Assembly (NCBI GenBank): GCA_032629725.1
Contig: JAFEVB010000012.1
Span: 434,001 to 498,000 of the forward strand
Length of the DNA: 64,000 nt
Reading direction: 5' to 3'
From: Gremmenia infestans
Taxonomy: Eukaryota > Ascomycota > Leotiomycetes > Helotiales > Hamatocanthoscyphaceae
Made by a program: the position numbers and the translations under genes. Below, in pieces: positions 9,796 to 22,100 of this stretch (its first letter is position 1; every line of letters begins with the position of its first letter). The notes under the pieces are model-generated. The model was not told the DNA's origin. It searched no databases and was given only the letters and a program-made list of their open reading frames with translations.

Positions 9796-12213
9796 TTATT
9801 TATCTCCCTTGTCTAGCGCCCCCGTCTTAACATCACCACGCTCTTCGTCCAACCCCTCAGAATCACCCTCATCCATCTTCTCTAAATCATCCGCGATCTC
9901 CTCCGTCTCCGTGAGATGCCCCTCGGGTTCCGTACCGCGCTTATCTGCCGCGTCTCCGCCGCTCATTTGCCACTCCATTAGTTTTGAGAACGCTGAGTGT
10001 GGGTCTTGGGATAGCGCTGTGTATGTGCCTGTCTCGGCGACTCTGCCGTCATTTGAGAGGACGATGATGCGGTCTGATCGCTTGATAGTCGATAAACGAT
10101 GCGCGATAGAGATGGTAGTGTTGTGACCACGGAGTAGTGCTGCAAGAGCGGAATTGACGAGTGTCTCGGACTCGGCGTCAAGAGCCGAGGTTGCCTCGTC
10201 GAGGATGAGGATGTCGGGGTTCTTAAGCAGGGCTCGCGCGATGGCAATACGTTGTTTCTGTCCTCCGGAGAGTTGAGCGCCGCGGGCTCCAACGGATGTA
10301 TCGAGGCCGTCGGGAAAGTCGCCGATAAACTGGCAGTTTGCTTTTCGTGCTGCGGCGATGATTTCCGAACGCGATGCATGGGGTTTGCCGTATGCGATGT
10401 TGTCTGCGATAGAGCCGGAGAATAAGACTGGCTCTTGTCCAACCATGCCGATTCTTCGGCGAAGGGACTTGGCGTTCATATCTGAGACGTTTGTCCCGTT
10501 GATCGATATTGACCCCTCAGTTGGGCTGTAGAATCTCAAAAGCATCGATCCGATGGTCGACTTCCCACCACCACTAGGTCCCACGATGGCAACGTTAGTC
10601 CCAGATGGGATCTCAAAGTCTAGGCCATCAAAGATCTTGACGGCCGGCCTCGTAGGATAGGCAAAATGGACGTTCGAGAATTTGATTGGCCCTTGTGCGG
10701 ATATGACTTTGGTACCAATCGTTGCAGGAATCGTGGGCTTGCGATCTTGCAGTTCAAACAGTCGACTGGCGGCTCCAACTCCCTTCATGAGCTCGGAGTA
10801 GAAGCTGGAAACACCGAACAAACTTGATCCTGCATAAGCAGTATACATCAAGAACGAAGTGAGGTCTCCAATACTGATCGTACCATTCTTCACCATAGAT
10901 CCTCCAGAGTATAATAGAGCCAAGATTGTCATATTTCCAAAGAACCCAGAGGTACTGAAAAAAGTAGCGCTGATAATCGCTTCTCTCTTTCCCAGCGCGA
11001 ATATCTTCTTGATTTGATGATTGTATCGCCCGACCTCTTGGGTTTCTCCAGCAAATGCTTGACTAGTTCGTACGTTGCCAAGTCTCTCTTCCGCAATCTT
11101 TGTCAGCGTCCCAAGATTTCGTTGAATCTTCCTACTCAGATTCCGAATCATTCGTCCGTAGAAGAATGCTCCTATGGCTACTGGAGGGAACATGAGCAAC
11201 AAGATACTTGTGAGCTTTAAGCTAACCCACGCCATAGCCGCGAATCCAGCTCCACCACTCACAAGTGCCCTCAACCCATCAGATAGATTCTGGGTAATAC
11301 TCTTGCCCACAATAACAGTATCGGAACTCAGACGTGAGATGAGATCTCCAACGCGGTTTGCATCAAAGAATTCGGCATTTTGAACATATGTCCGTCTGTA
11401 CAGCTGAGACCGTAGCCTAGAAACAATTCTCTCTCCCACTATTCGTAGGATAATGATACGTCCATAGTTCGCGGCAGCGCCCATTGTCAAAACACACCCC
11501 AGAGCGATATAGAATTCACGCATCTCGAGGCCAAACAACGTATTTCCCTCAGAGGGATCCTTCGTTGCAAGATCCAATATTTTGCCGATAGAAAACGGAA
11601 CGGACATCGTAATAGCAGACGATACCAACAAGAACGCAAATGCCAGACCCAGCCATTTGGCTTCTGGTCTTGCGATCTTGATTAGCCTCCATATCTCCCC
11701 GAATCCCGCCGAATTCTTCTGCGCCTTGGTACTCGAAAGTCGGGCACTCAGGTTCACTTGGGCGGCTTTAGAAGCCTTTTCGCTCCGCTGAAACCCATTA
11801 TCTTCATCGAGCTGGTCTTCTTCCTCCTCCTCGCGCCGCGCCCGCGCTTTCTCTATTTGGTCTTGGCGATCTGTCTCTTTCGGCGCGTCTAGTATGGCAT
11901 CTTTCGGTGTTTCCCGTAGGTGGGATGTACTATTAAAAGGTCGTAATTGTGATATTGCAGGGCGCCACGGAGATGTTAAGCCTGTTCGTGGTTGTGAAAG
12001 AAGCTTTGTAAGCGGGGATGTATTAGGTTGTAAGGGGAATTTCGAGGGATTTGGAGGGCTTTTGAAGCTCGAATTGTGCCTCCTGGGTATATGGAGAAGT
12101 CCGATTGTCTGCGATCGAGTTGCTGTCGTTGTAGAGCTTGCTTTGGTGAGCTGTCTGGAAGTTATACCGAGGACAGAGGACCCCCATCCATTGCCTAATA
12201 AAGTTCGCCGCAT
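9796..12213 (-). CDS. mdl1: Mitochondrial half-size ABC transporter (MDL1/ABCB10 type)
   Basis: A single exon encodes 805 residues. The first ~110 residues are rich in Arg, Ser and Thr and poor in acids, as in a mitochondrial presequence (MRRTLLGNGWGSSVLG). A charged spacer follows, then a six-helix ABC membrane domain (about residues 185-480) and one nucleotide-binding domain with Walker A GPSGGGKST near 544, signature LSGGQKQR near 648 and Walker B ILILDEATSALD near 665. The C-terminus is a 60-residue acidic tail. Yeast Mdl1 is an inner-membrane exporter linked to peptide release from the matrix, and vertebrate ABCB10 belongs to the same branch. Assignment to Mdl1 rather than Mdl2 is by general resemblance only. 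It is divergent from cdc37, sharing a ~390 bp spacer. Confidence 0.85.
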   Translation of the reverse strand: MRRTLLGNGWGSSVLGITSRQLTKASSTTTATRSQTIGLLHIPRRHNSSFKSPPNPSKFPLQPNTSPLTKLLSQPRTGLTSPWRPAISQLRPFNSTSHLRETPKDAILDAPKETDRQDQIEKARARREEEEEDQLDEDNGFQRSEKASKAAQVNLSARLSSTKAQKNSAGFGEIWRLIKIARPEAKWLGLAFAFLLVSSAITMSVPFSIGKILDLATKDPSEGNTLFGLEMREFYIALGCVLTMGAAANYGRIIILRIVGERIVSRLRSQLYRRTYVQNAEFFDANRVGDLISRLSSDTVIVGKSITQNLSDGLRALVSGGAGFAAMAWVSLKLTSILLLMFPPVAIGAFFYGRMIRNLSRKIQRNLGTLTKIAEERLGNVRTSQAFAGETQEVGRYNHQIKKIFALGKREAIISATFFSTSGFFGNMTILALLYSGGSMVKNGTISIGDLTSFLMYTAYAGSSLFGVSSFYSELMKGVGAASRLFELQDRKPTIPATIGTKVISAQGPIKFSNVHFAYPTRPAVKIFDGLDFEIPSGTNVAIVGPSGGGKSTIGSMLLRFYSPTEGSISINGTNVSDMNAKSLRRRIGMVGQEPVLFSGSIADNIAYGKPHASRSEIIAAARKANCQFIGDFPDGLDTSVGARGAQLSGGQKQRIAIARALLKNPDILILDEATSALDAESETLVNSALAALLRGHNTTISIAHRLSTIKRSDRIIVLSNDGRVAETGTYTALSQDPHSAFSKLMEWQMSGGDAADKRGTEPEGHLTETEEIADDLEKMDEGDSEGLDEERGDVKTGALDKGDK

Positions 12214-12605
12214 TATTGCCTATGTAAGGAGTGTCTAGTTGGCCAATATCACCTCGGTATATCAGGAGTATATCTTCGTCGAAGTCTCATCATCGCGTTG
12301 AGTAAATACGGATAGCTAGATGTAGAGTAGAGTATTTTTCTGGGGAAGTAATCAAAGGGTCAATCAAAACTCTAAAGTAGAGTAGCGTCGGCGAATTCCA
12401 AGTCGGCTCCGTCATCGGTGTTTTATGCGTGACTTGCATAACTTAATGGATAAGGTATGGCAGTTACTTTATACATCAACGTGGGGTTATTTTGGCTCCT
12501 CAAAGAACATTCTATTCAAGACACTTTGGACTTCCCTTCAAAAACAACTGCAACTTGGAAAAACTACCTCGACTTCTACTCATATCACAAGCTTCTTAAA
12601 TCAAG
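12214..12605. promoter_or_regulatory. Shared divergent promoter region, ABC transporter / cdc37
   Basis: 392 bp between two divergent starts. It contains a heat-shock-element-like palindrome at 12505-12512 on the cdc37 side. Nothing else stands out. Confidence 0.45.
12505..12512. promoter_or_regulatory. Candidate heat shock element before cdc37
   Basis: GAACATTC matches the GAAnnTTC core unit of heat shock elements and is followed by a further TTC two bases on. It lies about 95 nt upstream of the cdc37 ATG. Two units are fewer than the three usually needed, so this is suggestive only. Confidence 0.3.
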
Positions 12606-14284
12606 ATGCCTGTGGACTACAGCAAATGGGTATGTACATTGCAAAGCACTCTATGTCAACAACTCACGTTTCCCCTCCAAACCACCAGGCTGAACCTCAA
12701 GGCTGACAATTCTAGGACGCTCTCGAACTGAGCGACGACTCGGACATCGAAGTCCACCCTAACGTCGATAAGAAGTCTTTCATTCGCGCCAAGCAGAACC
12801 AAATCCACCAGCAGCGCTTCGAGCGGAAGAACAAGATCGAGACATACAAATATGAGAGAATCATCAATGAGGGCCTGCTTAAGCGGATCAATGCGCTTGT
12901 CACAGCTCTGGAATCACATAAGGGGGAGGCAGATAAGCGCAGTCCGGATGAGCTAATGTTCCAAGCTATCATGGAATCTGTTAGTGATTCAGACAACGAT
13001 AGTCCTCCTCCCCGCCCAGCTGGGGTACACACCCAGGAAAAAGAGCTCCCCAAGTATTCGAAGATGATGGCGGCCTTGGTAGACCAAGTCAAGGCCAAGG
13101 TTGAAGAGGATAAAGAAGATGATCGCTTTGCAGCATACATCAAAGAAGTCAAGGCACACCAAGCGAAGATTGAAGATTTGCAAAAGCAGCTGTTAGCTGA
13201 GCTTAACAGCCTGGAGATCGAGGAAGGCAAGAAGATCACCAGCGAGAGCATACACACCGGATTTGACAGCTCCCACGTCTCCAAAGCTACTGCAGTACCC
13301 CAAACCAACAAGAAATCCACAAAGACTGAAAAAGTCCAAGCAGTCGAAGTGCTTAATCCCAAGGCACGCGACCCCAAAGACAACCTAGTCCGCGCCGACT
13401 CCTCCGGCGCAGAAGCTGACGTCGACGAGCCCAAAGTTGCGGAAGAAGATGATGATGACGAGGAGGAACCGTATGCCTCCGAGTTAGGCAAGGAATTCGG
13501 ATCCATCAAAGCAGGCGACTACCGCAGCTCACTGCAATTTATCTCCCAGAACCCCTCCGTCCTAGCAGAGAGAGAAACAGACGGTCTGCTCGTCATGGCA
13601 TTCAACGCCGCCATCGAAGGTTTCGACGAATTCACGCGCCAATGCGTACACCAAGCTCTTCTGCTGCAATACTGCCGCGCTCTAGGAAAAGACGGAGTCG
13701 GTTTGTTCTTCAAACGCATCACTACGCCAGGCCACCAGGCTCAGAAAGTTTTCTTCGATGATGTCAACTCGACGTTTCAAAGGATTAGGGTTCGGGCGAA
13801 GGAGATTGAGAAGCAGAGGGCACAGGAAGAGGCTGATGGTTCGGGAGGTGTAGAGCAAATTCAGTTGCATGCCGTGGATCCGGGAACGACGATTAACATC
13901 AAGATCCCACCAGAAAACAGTGAGGATCCGGCGCAGGTTCAGGCGAGGCAGCTGTTTAGTGCGTTTCCTCCGGGGTTGCAGAGGGCGCTGGAGAGTGGAA
14001 GTTTGGATGAGGTAAATAAGGTGCTGGGGAAGATGAGTGTGGAAGAAGCAGAAGAAGTTGTTGGGCAGTTGAGTGAGGTATGTTTGCTCTTTCATGATAT
14101 TTGGGGGAAGTTTGCTAATTCAGAGTAGGGCGGTATGTTATCTGTTGAAGAGCAGATCATTGATGCCACCACGGAGGAAGGTCAGAAGGCATTGGCGGAT
14201 TTCGAGGAACAGGAGAAGGCGGCGGCGGCTGAAGCACAGGCACAAGACGCGGCACTTTCAGATAAGTTTGGTGATCCCGAGTGA
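12606..14284 (+). CDS. cdc37: Hsp90 co-chaperone Cdc37
   Basis: Exons are 12606-12629, 12716-14077 and 14129-14284, giving 513 residues, close to yeast Cdc37 (506). The first exon holds only MPVDYSKW, and the joined N-terminus MPVDYSKWDALELSDDSD is the hallmark of Cdc37. Its Ser residue in SDDSD is the conserved CK2 phosphorylation site needed for kinase-client binding (family knowledge). A coiled-coil segment follows to about residue 200, then an acidic linker around residues 240-270, then the Hsp90-binding middle domain (from SELGKEFGSIKAGDYRSSL) and the C-terminal helical part ending GDPE. Cytosolic protein that recruits kinases to Hsp90. The final intron is short (51 nt) and its acceptor TAG at 14126-14128 was chosen because it keeps the frame into GGMLSVEEQIID. 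Confidence 0.95.
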
Positions 14285-14630
14285 TTTGATATGGATATTA
14301 TAGGGAAATGAATGATGTAAGTGACGATTCGATGAGCATGAGCTTGGTTGCATGGCATGGATTTGGAATTCGACGGTCTGAGCGATGTTTGCTAGCCAAG
14401 TAGTTAGTTAAGAAAATATCAAACAAAGTCACAGAAGGTTTATTGATTATTTAAATGGAAAAGGTCGTGATATGTGCCGTGTATTTTCAACGCCCCATGA
14501 GCCCAGAACCGCCAGATAACAGGCAGGCCTATCGACAAATACAACCAGCAATGAATGCACACCAATCAGATCTTACAAGTCCACCACCAATTCTTCCTAA
14601 TAATCAACAGTGCAGTTCAAGCAGAGCGAC
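14285..14630. other. Convergent 3' spacer, cdc37 / clathrin light chain
   Basis: 346 bp between two converging stop codons. It should hold the two 3' UTRs; no other feature is seen. Confidence 0.5.
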
Positions 14631-15478
14631 CTAGTAGCCAGTAGCCCCAGGTGCTTTCTCATCCTTCCTCAAACTAAGCAACAACTCTCTAAACTTCTCT
14701 TTGCCCGTCCCACTCGCGCCCCCCCTTGCACCCTTTCCACTCAAATCCACCAACTTCGCAATCCGCTCCCAGCTGGTACCGCCAGCACTAGTATCTTCCC
14801 TCTTCGCCAGAAACTCCTCTGCATCCTTACGCGTAGCATTAATGCTCTTCTCTTTCTTGGAGTTGTAGTTCTCGTAGAAGTCATCGATGTTCTGTTGCGC
14901 CGCTTTGATAGTCTCAGCCTGACGCTCCGCCGACTTCTCTTCGCGCGCCGCGAGAGCCAGGTCCCGGCGCTCGCGCCATTGCGTGATTACTTCGGGCTCG
15001 GCTTCGGTTTCGTTGCTGCTGTAGGCTTGGTAGTGATTCGTGTTGGTGATACTGCCGCCTGGTGCTACTGCCTGTGTGGTCGAACGATTAACTAGATATC
15101 TGGTCTGTAGGGGAAGGGTGGGAATGGGGGGAGCGTACATCGTTCCTAGTATCGATGACAGGAAATGAGCTCTCGAATTCAGTCACTTCTTCATCACCAC
15201 CTCCGCCCAATAAATCATCATCGCCATCCTCTACGAACGCGGCATTATCATTGCCAGTCGCAAATTGGTCCGCGTCATCGCCCAGCAGCGCTTTCTCGCG
15301 GGCTAGGAAGTCATCGCCGCCTGTGCCTGGTGTGCTGGATTGCTGTGTTTGTGCTGTTGAAGATGCGTGTCAGATCCCCCTTTTAGACATTGAAGATGGA
15401 AGCTTCTCCGTAGAGGCAAATGGGATAAGACTTACCTCCGGAGTCAAAGTCTTCGAGTGAGGGAAATCGGTCGGCCAT
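14631..15478 (-). CDS. clc1: Clathrin light chain
   Basis: Exons are 15436-15478, 15139-15353 and 14631-15071, giving 232 residues in one continuous frame. The protein starts MADRFPSLEDFDSG, has an acidic Gly/Asp-rich N-terminal region with FESSFPVIDT, a short VAPGGSIT segment, and then the heavy-chain-binding coiled coil beginning EPEVITQWRERRDLALAARE. The C-terminal part, with TSWERIAKLVDL and a basic tail ending GATGY, is typical of fungal light chains. It decorates the clathrin heavy chain on coated vesicles at the plasma membrane and Golgi. It is convergent with cdc37 and divergent from the methyltransferase gene. Confidence 0.93.
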
Positions 15479-16367
15479 TGTGTGGTGTGGGAGAAAGATT
15501 TTGAAGGAGGGGTGTTGAAGGTATTCACAAGGTAAATTGATGCCTGTGATGATGATCTGTAAAGTTGATATTGGAAGCAAGCAGCACGGCGTTTGCGGCT
15601 GCCGTGCTTCGCTGAGAAAGGACTAGCGTTGAATGATCAGTGCACTACACTGCTCCGTACAAGTACTTTTGAGGCCGTGCATGCACGTGATGTTGGCGCT
15701 AGTAAAGTCCGTTCAATACCTACCTAATTTAGAAGTCGAGATCTTCGAAAAATACCATAAAATCAGCACGCAACAGCTCGCTGATTAAAGGTCTCTCGAT
15801 TCATCAAAACATGTGGGGGAAACGTGGTAACAACCAACCAACCCGACCGCCAGCTCGGATCATAATCTTATAGGAAGCTATGCGATGCTGCTACCTATCA
15901 AGACCTTGAAGAAAACCAATCTTGGAAGAGTTTTGCTGTAGAAGAGAGGCGCAGGTTGCATCCTGGACTCAGGAGGCTGTTTGCGGTCTTGATTACGTCC
16001 TATAGATACTGTAGGATCCGGATAATGATTGATTACCTTGGCTGCATACCTGCATACTGTCAGTTAGACGCCGGTCCGACTCGGCAACCCGATGATAAGT
16101 ATCTTCTATTTGCGCGCAGTCTCTTTCGTCTTCATTTCTACGTCTTGTTCTCTATCTAACTGTTTCAATCGGTTTGGATTTGTTGATTCTGTATAAACGA
16201 TGGTCTGATTGCCGACGAGGGTTACACAAGACACATTTCCTGCGCACCATCGGGCATTTTGTACAGATCACTAGCTCTCATTTTACGATATCTACTTCAT
16301 CCTACCATCGCAAAGAACCTGTAGCAGGCTCACCAATATAGTTGTCTCGGGCGGTATATACGGAGAG
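15479..16367. promoter_or_regulatory. Divergent intergenic region, clathrin light chain / methyltransferase
   Basis: 889 bp between two divergent starts. A 67-codon frame at 15956-16159 has no motif or splice support. The sequence is mixed in composition with a pyrimidine-rich stretch near 16110-16160 before the methyltransferase start. No specific factor site could be assigned. Confidence 0.4.
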
Positions 16368-17910
16368 ATGGAAGAGCACAATCCTGTGAAGGACTTGGGA
16401 ATACGCCCCATTGCCGAAGCGCGCCACGTCGATGTTTCACATGAGCACCCTAGAGTTGAAGCAACTCAAGCAGATACAGAGATGGCCCTAGATTGTAAAA
16501 CTGACCAGACCGAGGGTCGCCAAACGACGACTCATCAGATCCAAGCGCATGCAGACACCCGAGCTGGAACTTCATATTTACCTTCTGAAGCCGCAGCCGA
16601 GCCATACCAAGCTAAGACTTCAGATTCACCCCAGCCAGTTTCGCAACATGAAAACCCTGATGTCGATATGGTCGCGGCCGAGGTCAGTCAAACGGAAATT
16701 CAGAGGGACCCATCACCTGTCGAGGCATATGTAGGCAGTGTCTCTAATGTACAGAACCCCAACCCCGACGTTGATGATGGTTATTATCCCACATCCCTGC
16801 GCATAGACTCAGAAATCAGCGATACGGACTCAGCTCTCGGCTCTGATGTTCAATCTTCCACCGTGTCTTTGAGGGAAAGCCTTTACGAGTCAATTGAGGA
16901 GAACGGGCGAGCGTACCATAAGTACAAGGAAGGAGTATACTACCTACCTAATGATGATGTGGAGCAGGACAGGTTAAATCTTCAACACCACCTTTGGACT
17001 CTTACACTTGATGGAAGGCTTCACCTCGCACCTATTTCGAATCCACAGCGTGTCTTAGACATAGGTACAGGCACGGGACTTTGGGCACTAGAATATGCAG
17101 AGAGAAACCCCTCCGCAACGGTCATAGGAACAGGTACTTTCCCCTCTCTTTTCACAGTAGCAGTCTACTTACCTCCCTTCAGATCTTAGTGCAATTCAAC
17201 CAGAATACGTGCCACCAAACTGCCAATTCGAAGTCGACGACGCAGAAGACGAGTGGAGTTGGAGCCAGAAATTTGATTTCATCCACGGCCGTATGCTCTT
17301 TACCTGCTTTAAAACCCCCGCGGAAATCTTCCACCAAGCATTCGCATCCCTCAAAGCAGGCGGGTACATGGAGATGCAAGACGTGCTCTTTGACTACCTC
17401 TCTATTGACGACACGCATGTGGGATCCTGTATCAAAGCCTGGAACAGTAAGCTGCACGAGGGCGCTCGCCGTATTGGGCGGGACTGGCGCTGTACCAAAG
17501 ATTATGCGCGGTGGATGCAAGAAGCTGGGTTTGAAGGTGTGGTGGAAAGACGATTTGCATGGCCAAGCAACACTTGGCCGAAGGGACGCAAGCAGAAGCT
17601 ATTGGGGTTATGGAGTATGAGTAATTTCTTAGAAGGTTTGCCCGCGATTTCATTGGCCATTATGACGCGGGCGCATGGGATGACTAGGGAGGAGGTGGAG
17701 GTGGGTATGGTGGATGTGAGAAAAGATATCAAGAGTAAGGCGATTCATGCGTATGTTCCGGTGTGAGTCCACCCATTCTGTTGACTTTTAGTGGACCAGA
17801 CCACGCTGATATGTGCTAGATACGTTGTTTACGGGCGGAAGCCAATGCCTTCGCCGCTGCCCTGGCAGAATCCCTCACCACCCTCTGATCCTGAAGCTAC
17901 GGTTACATAA
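16368..17910 (+). CDS. LaeA-like SAM-dependent methyltransferase
   Basis: Exons are 16368-17133, 17183-17762 and 17820-17910, giving 478 residues. The first ~180 residues are acidic, Gln/Glu/Ser-rich and probably disordered. A class I methyltransferase fold follows: motif I VLDIGTGTGLWALEYA near residue 227, an acidic post-I strand ending in VIGTDLSAIQP across the first splice junction, FDFIHGRMLF, and a Leu-Lys-Ala-Gly-Gly-Tyr-Met-Glu loop. The upstream pattern YLPNDDVEQDRLNLQHHLW is the usual lead-in of fungal LaeA-like proteins. LaeA itself is a nuclear regulator of secondary metabolism and development, but fungi carry many paralogues whose substrates are unknown. No biosynthetic core enzyme lies nearby in this window, so a role in a cluster is not indicated. 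Confidence 0.85.
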
Positions 17911-19162
17911 TAAGAGATGGTAGCTCCGATTAGGCCTTTGCATTACGAACTAGTGAATGGGCGTACCTCAAAGCACAGAAATAGATCAGTGATCATACTC
18001 TTCGTTTGAAGCTTTTATTTTCTTACCCCTCTCTCCGACTTTATTCCTTTTAACTCTGCAACAACAACCGGTTCAGACCTTCCAGATTAGGCCTCGGTAT
18101 CTTTTACTTTATTCGCTTCGCCTTATTTCCTCTAGGGTCACTCTACTGTGCCGTCCTAAAAGAATACCCTACTTTCTATCTTTATATACGAGCTCACCGA
18201 TTAACTTAAGAGTCGACAAGATCTTCAATATCATGACGAGGCCCTCGTACCCACTGCCCGTATAAGTATGTATCCGAACATGTTTGGAAACTTTTCGAGA
18301 GAGGAAGTTGATAGCAGATTTGGCGGGGGGCTGTGTGGTGGGGTCAGTCGGACTCAGTCCTTTGTCATTGGTCGTTGGGTGCTTCGCCATGATTCTAATA
18401 TCACAATAAGCAGCAGCGACAGTTAGGCCAAGCTCTAATGCTAGGAAGACCAGAGAGCCTTGTTCTTGAATGAACAATTCCTGCAAGGCAAGGCTGTGTT
18501 TGATGATCTTCTAGTCACGTGTGGTTAGCTGTAAGTCATATCACATGACCGGAGGCTCAGTTTACATGTTCAGTCAGCACTCTAGTCTGTTCTAACGCAG
18601 CATCTACCTACTAGGTAGGAACGAAGCAATTATTCTGTATACACGTTCATACTGACAGTGCATACAAGTTAATCATGTGTTGTCTTTACAACTACCGTAT
18701 AGCCTGCTTACTTTCGCCAGCGATGTTATACCTCGTATCTTTCTACAAGTGCAGCAGATTAAGTTAATGAGTTACCAAGGATCTTCAAAATCCTTCCCGT
18801 TGCTTCGCCCTTAGTCCCCGTTTTCCACAACTTCACAGCCACAATCGAAATCAAAACTGTTAGCTACGCCTCTTTGGGACATGGAGATCTCTGCTACCCG
18901 CTGATCTGATCCTTCAAGGTGCAAGGCAGACTGTGTTTCAGAGCTCGAATTCTACGCATAGATATTATCTCGTTTCCTCTTAATATCTCGATTCAATATT
19001 TGAGCATGTTCCATTTAATGTATTTATCCACCGTACCTGCATCTATATTGAGTTGGTCGAGTGCTTTTCTCTCCTCTTGACGCCAAAGAATAGGTTGTAG
19101 ACGACATACCTCTGAGCAAAACTTCTAGGTGGTCTAAGTTGTCTGACAGAAATAAATATACG
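17911..19162. other. Intergenic region, methyltransferase / ABCA
   Basis: About 1.25 kb. A 105-codon minus-strand frame at 18169-18486 has no recognisable domain and is not supported by splice signals. No other feature is seen. Confidence 0.4.
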
Positions 19163-22100
19163 ATGGCAACCTCTATCCAACGCCCACGATGGCAGAGAAT
19201 TTATCGCCAGACTCTCACCCTCACTTACAAGAACTTCCTCATATTTTACAAAACACCTATCTCGTTAATTCTGCGGGCTTTGGTGTTCCCCATCGCTGTT
19301 ACGCTCATTTTCAGCTTTCTCAAGCATATTGGAGAAAGTGGATCGAGCTATGATGACCCGTTTGGAATTTCCGCGACTTCCTTCCCCGTCAAGGACCTAC
19401 CCGATGCTATGAAGGCTGCCTCAAAACAAAAACTTGCCTTTGTACGAAATGGAATTTCGAATGAAACTCTCGGTCCAATTATCGATGGAGTGCTTGGGCA
19501 GTCTGGAATGGACTCAATGCAAGGCCATTCAGTTGACGATGCGAATGACCTCTTCTCTCTGTGCCAGCAGTCTACTCAAGGGACCAGTGACTGTTTCGCA
19601 GCTGTCATCTTTCTGACCTCAAACAATACAATGGTCGAATATAGTGTCGCACTTGACGATAAGTTGCTTTCGGGTTATGGATATGGTAACTATCAAACTG
19701 ATGACACGGTCATGGCCAAGCGTGTCCTGCCCCTCCAGTGGGCTTTAGATTCTCATATTGGCGGCTTTCAGACTGTCTCAAGGCCTTCGGTGCAACCTTA
19801 TGGGGGGTCGCACTACTCATCGCTATCCAGCGCAGCAGCGCCTCCTACCCATGCTGAATTCTGGTATTTTTCCTCTCCTGATGTTCATAATAACTAACTG
19901 ACTTGAGACTCCATAGGCTCGACCTAGTCGGCGCGTTTGTTGCTCCTGTCTTCATCCTCATCCTAATCGGCGTCGTGTACCATCTCGCAACTTTCGTAGC
20001 CACGGAAAGAGAGACTTCGATGGCTGAGTTGATGGCAGCCCAAAAAGTGTCAATCACACCCAGGATACTGTCAACATTCATCTCATTCTTCGCTGTCTAC
20101 TTCCCCGGCTTCCTCATCAGCTCAATTCTCTTGACGCAGATCTTATTCACTAGAACATCCGACATCTTATTCCTGTGGGTCACACTCCTGGCTGGTGCTT
20201 CCCTAATTGCTTCGTCGCACTTTCTGGCCTCTTTCTTCGCTAAGGCTCAGCTCGCTGGGCTCTACACCTCGACCCTTGCGTTTGCACTTGCCCTCGTTAC
20301 CTTAGCCGCGTCCTTGACTAGCGACAACCCTCAGACCCAGGTTACGGCATTGGCTGCCATATTTCCACCCTGCACTTACGCAACCCTCGTTGGCGATGTC
20401 GCAACGAGAGAGTACTACCTGCGGCCCTTCTCGCTCGCACCAAACAGCACCGACTACACCAAAGTAGATGGCGACGAAGTAAAATACCAATTTATGAATG
20501 GATACCTTTACGTCGTTTTTTTTATCCTCCAGATCGTCGTCTATTCTGCCGCGACTTATGGCGTTGAGCATGGCCTCTGGGGTGTGTCGAGGACCTTCGG
20601 CACTATCGAAGCCTCTAGTGGCGTAGCGGTTCGCTGCACTGGTCTCTCGAAGACTTACTATGGGAAACGTCCCTGGTACTGGCCGTTTATGCATAAGGGC
20701 GGGCCTATTAAGGCTGTCAGCGATCTCAACTTGGAAGTCAAGAAAGGTTCGGTCACATTCCTGCTTGGTCCAAACGGTGGCGGAAAAACTACTACGCTCA
20801 AGTGTGTTGCTGGTATGACAGCGATGGACCCTGGATCGCAACTAGAGCTCAATGAAGCTGGGTTGGTCTTTGGTATATGTCCGCAAAGCAATGTAAGTGT
20901 CCTTGTGTTCCGAATATAATATTTGCTAATCGGCTCAGGTATTCTGGGACTCACTTACTGTCCAAGAGCATATCAAAATATGGAGACAGCTTAAGACTGC
21001 CGCGTTCGAAGACCTCACAGTTGACGATGACGATGTCTTGGTGGAATGTGACCTACTGGGAAAGGCCGGTGCTCGCGCAAAAACTCTCAGTGGTGGGCAA
21101 ATGCGAAAATTACAACTTGCTATTTCATTTGTTGGTGGATCAAAGGTCTGCTGTATTGATGAAGCGTCTAGTGGCTTGGTAAGAGTTTTCTTTCTGCCAT
21201 ATGTTAAAGTAATATGCTAAGCATCTCAAAGGACCCCCTTTCTCGACGTAACATCTGGAATATCATACAAAAAGGCCACGCTCGACGCACTATACTTGTC
21301 ACTACTCATTTCTTGGACGAAGCTGATGTCTTAGCTGACCACATTGCCATTGTTTACAAAGGTAAATTAGTCTGCGAAGGACCTGGAACCTCGCTCAAAG
21401 CACGATTTGGAGACAACTATTTAATTCGAAGCAACAATGATGCCGAGGAAGACAATTTGGTATGGCGGTCTCCAAATTCAGCCGAAGCCACCAAAAAGAT
21501 TATTGAGTTGGAAGAGCTCTCGGAAGACAACACTTTCAACGTGGTCTTTCCAACACTGGAGCAAGTCTTTCTGAAAGTCACATCGGATTCCCACACCACA
21601 ATCCGCGATCATGGCGGTGATGGAATTGTTGGCGAAGAGGAAAATGAAACCGTCATCGATGAGAAAATCTTTGCTCTGGAGCAAGAGAATGCAGGGGACA
21701 TTGATCTTGACATTGGACATTCAATTGGTCTTGCCAGACAAGTCTCGGCATTGTTCAATAAGCGATACTTGCTGCTCATGCAAAAAGCTGGCTGGATTTC
21801 CTACGGTATTAACCTCATAATCCCGATTATCATCGCAGCAGCCTTAGCAAAGTTCGTTCCCAAATTTGATGCCCTTCAGACATGCGCTACGAATGATCAA
21901 CTTCTTCGCGCGCCTTCAAGTGGCAGTTATTCGTCTCCTTATAGCGCACCAACGTTCGCACCCCTCGAAGAAGGAACTATTCCTTCAATCTACGTATATA
22001 CAACATCTAGTCGTTCAGGTTACCAATCATCCAATACCAAGGCAATTCTAGGCCCAACTTCTGAATGGAATAACACCGCCCAAGACGAGCTTTATGCATC

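Noticed and set aside
9978..10442. 154-codon frame overlapping the mitochondrial ABC transporter
   Set aside because: Same-strand alternative frame across the Walker B and signature region; low-complexity product without motifs.
12712..13509. 265-codon Ser-rich minus-strand frame
   Set aside because: It lies antisense to the cdc37 coding exon; its Ser-rich composition is what the reverse of acidic Asp/Glu codons gives.
18169..18486. 105-codon minus-strand frame
   Set aside because: No motif, no good start context and no splice signals; best treated as chance.
19139..19162. Earlier start for the ABCA gene
   Set aside because: The in-frame codon at 19139 is TTG, not ATG; the first ATG is at 19163.
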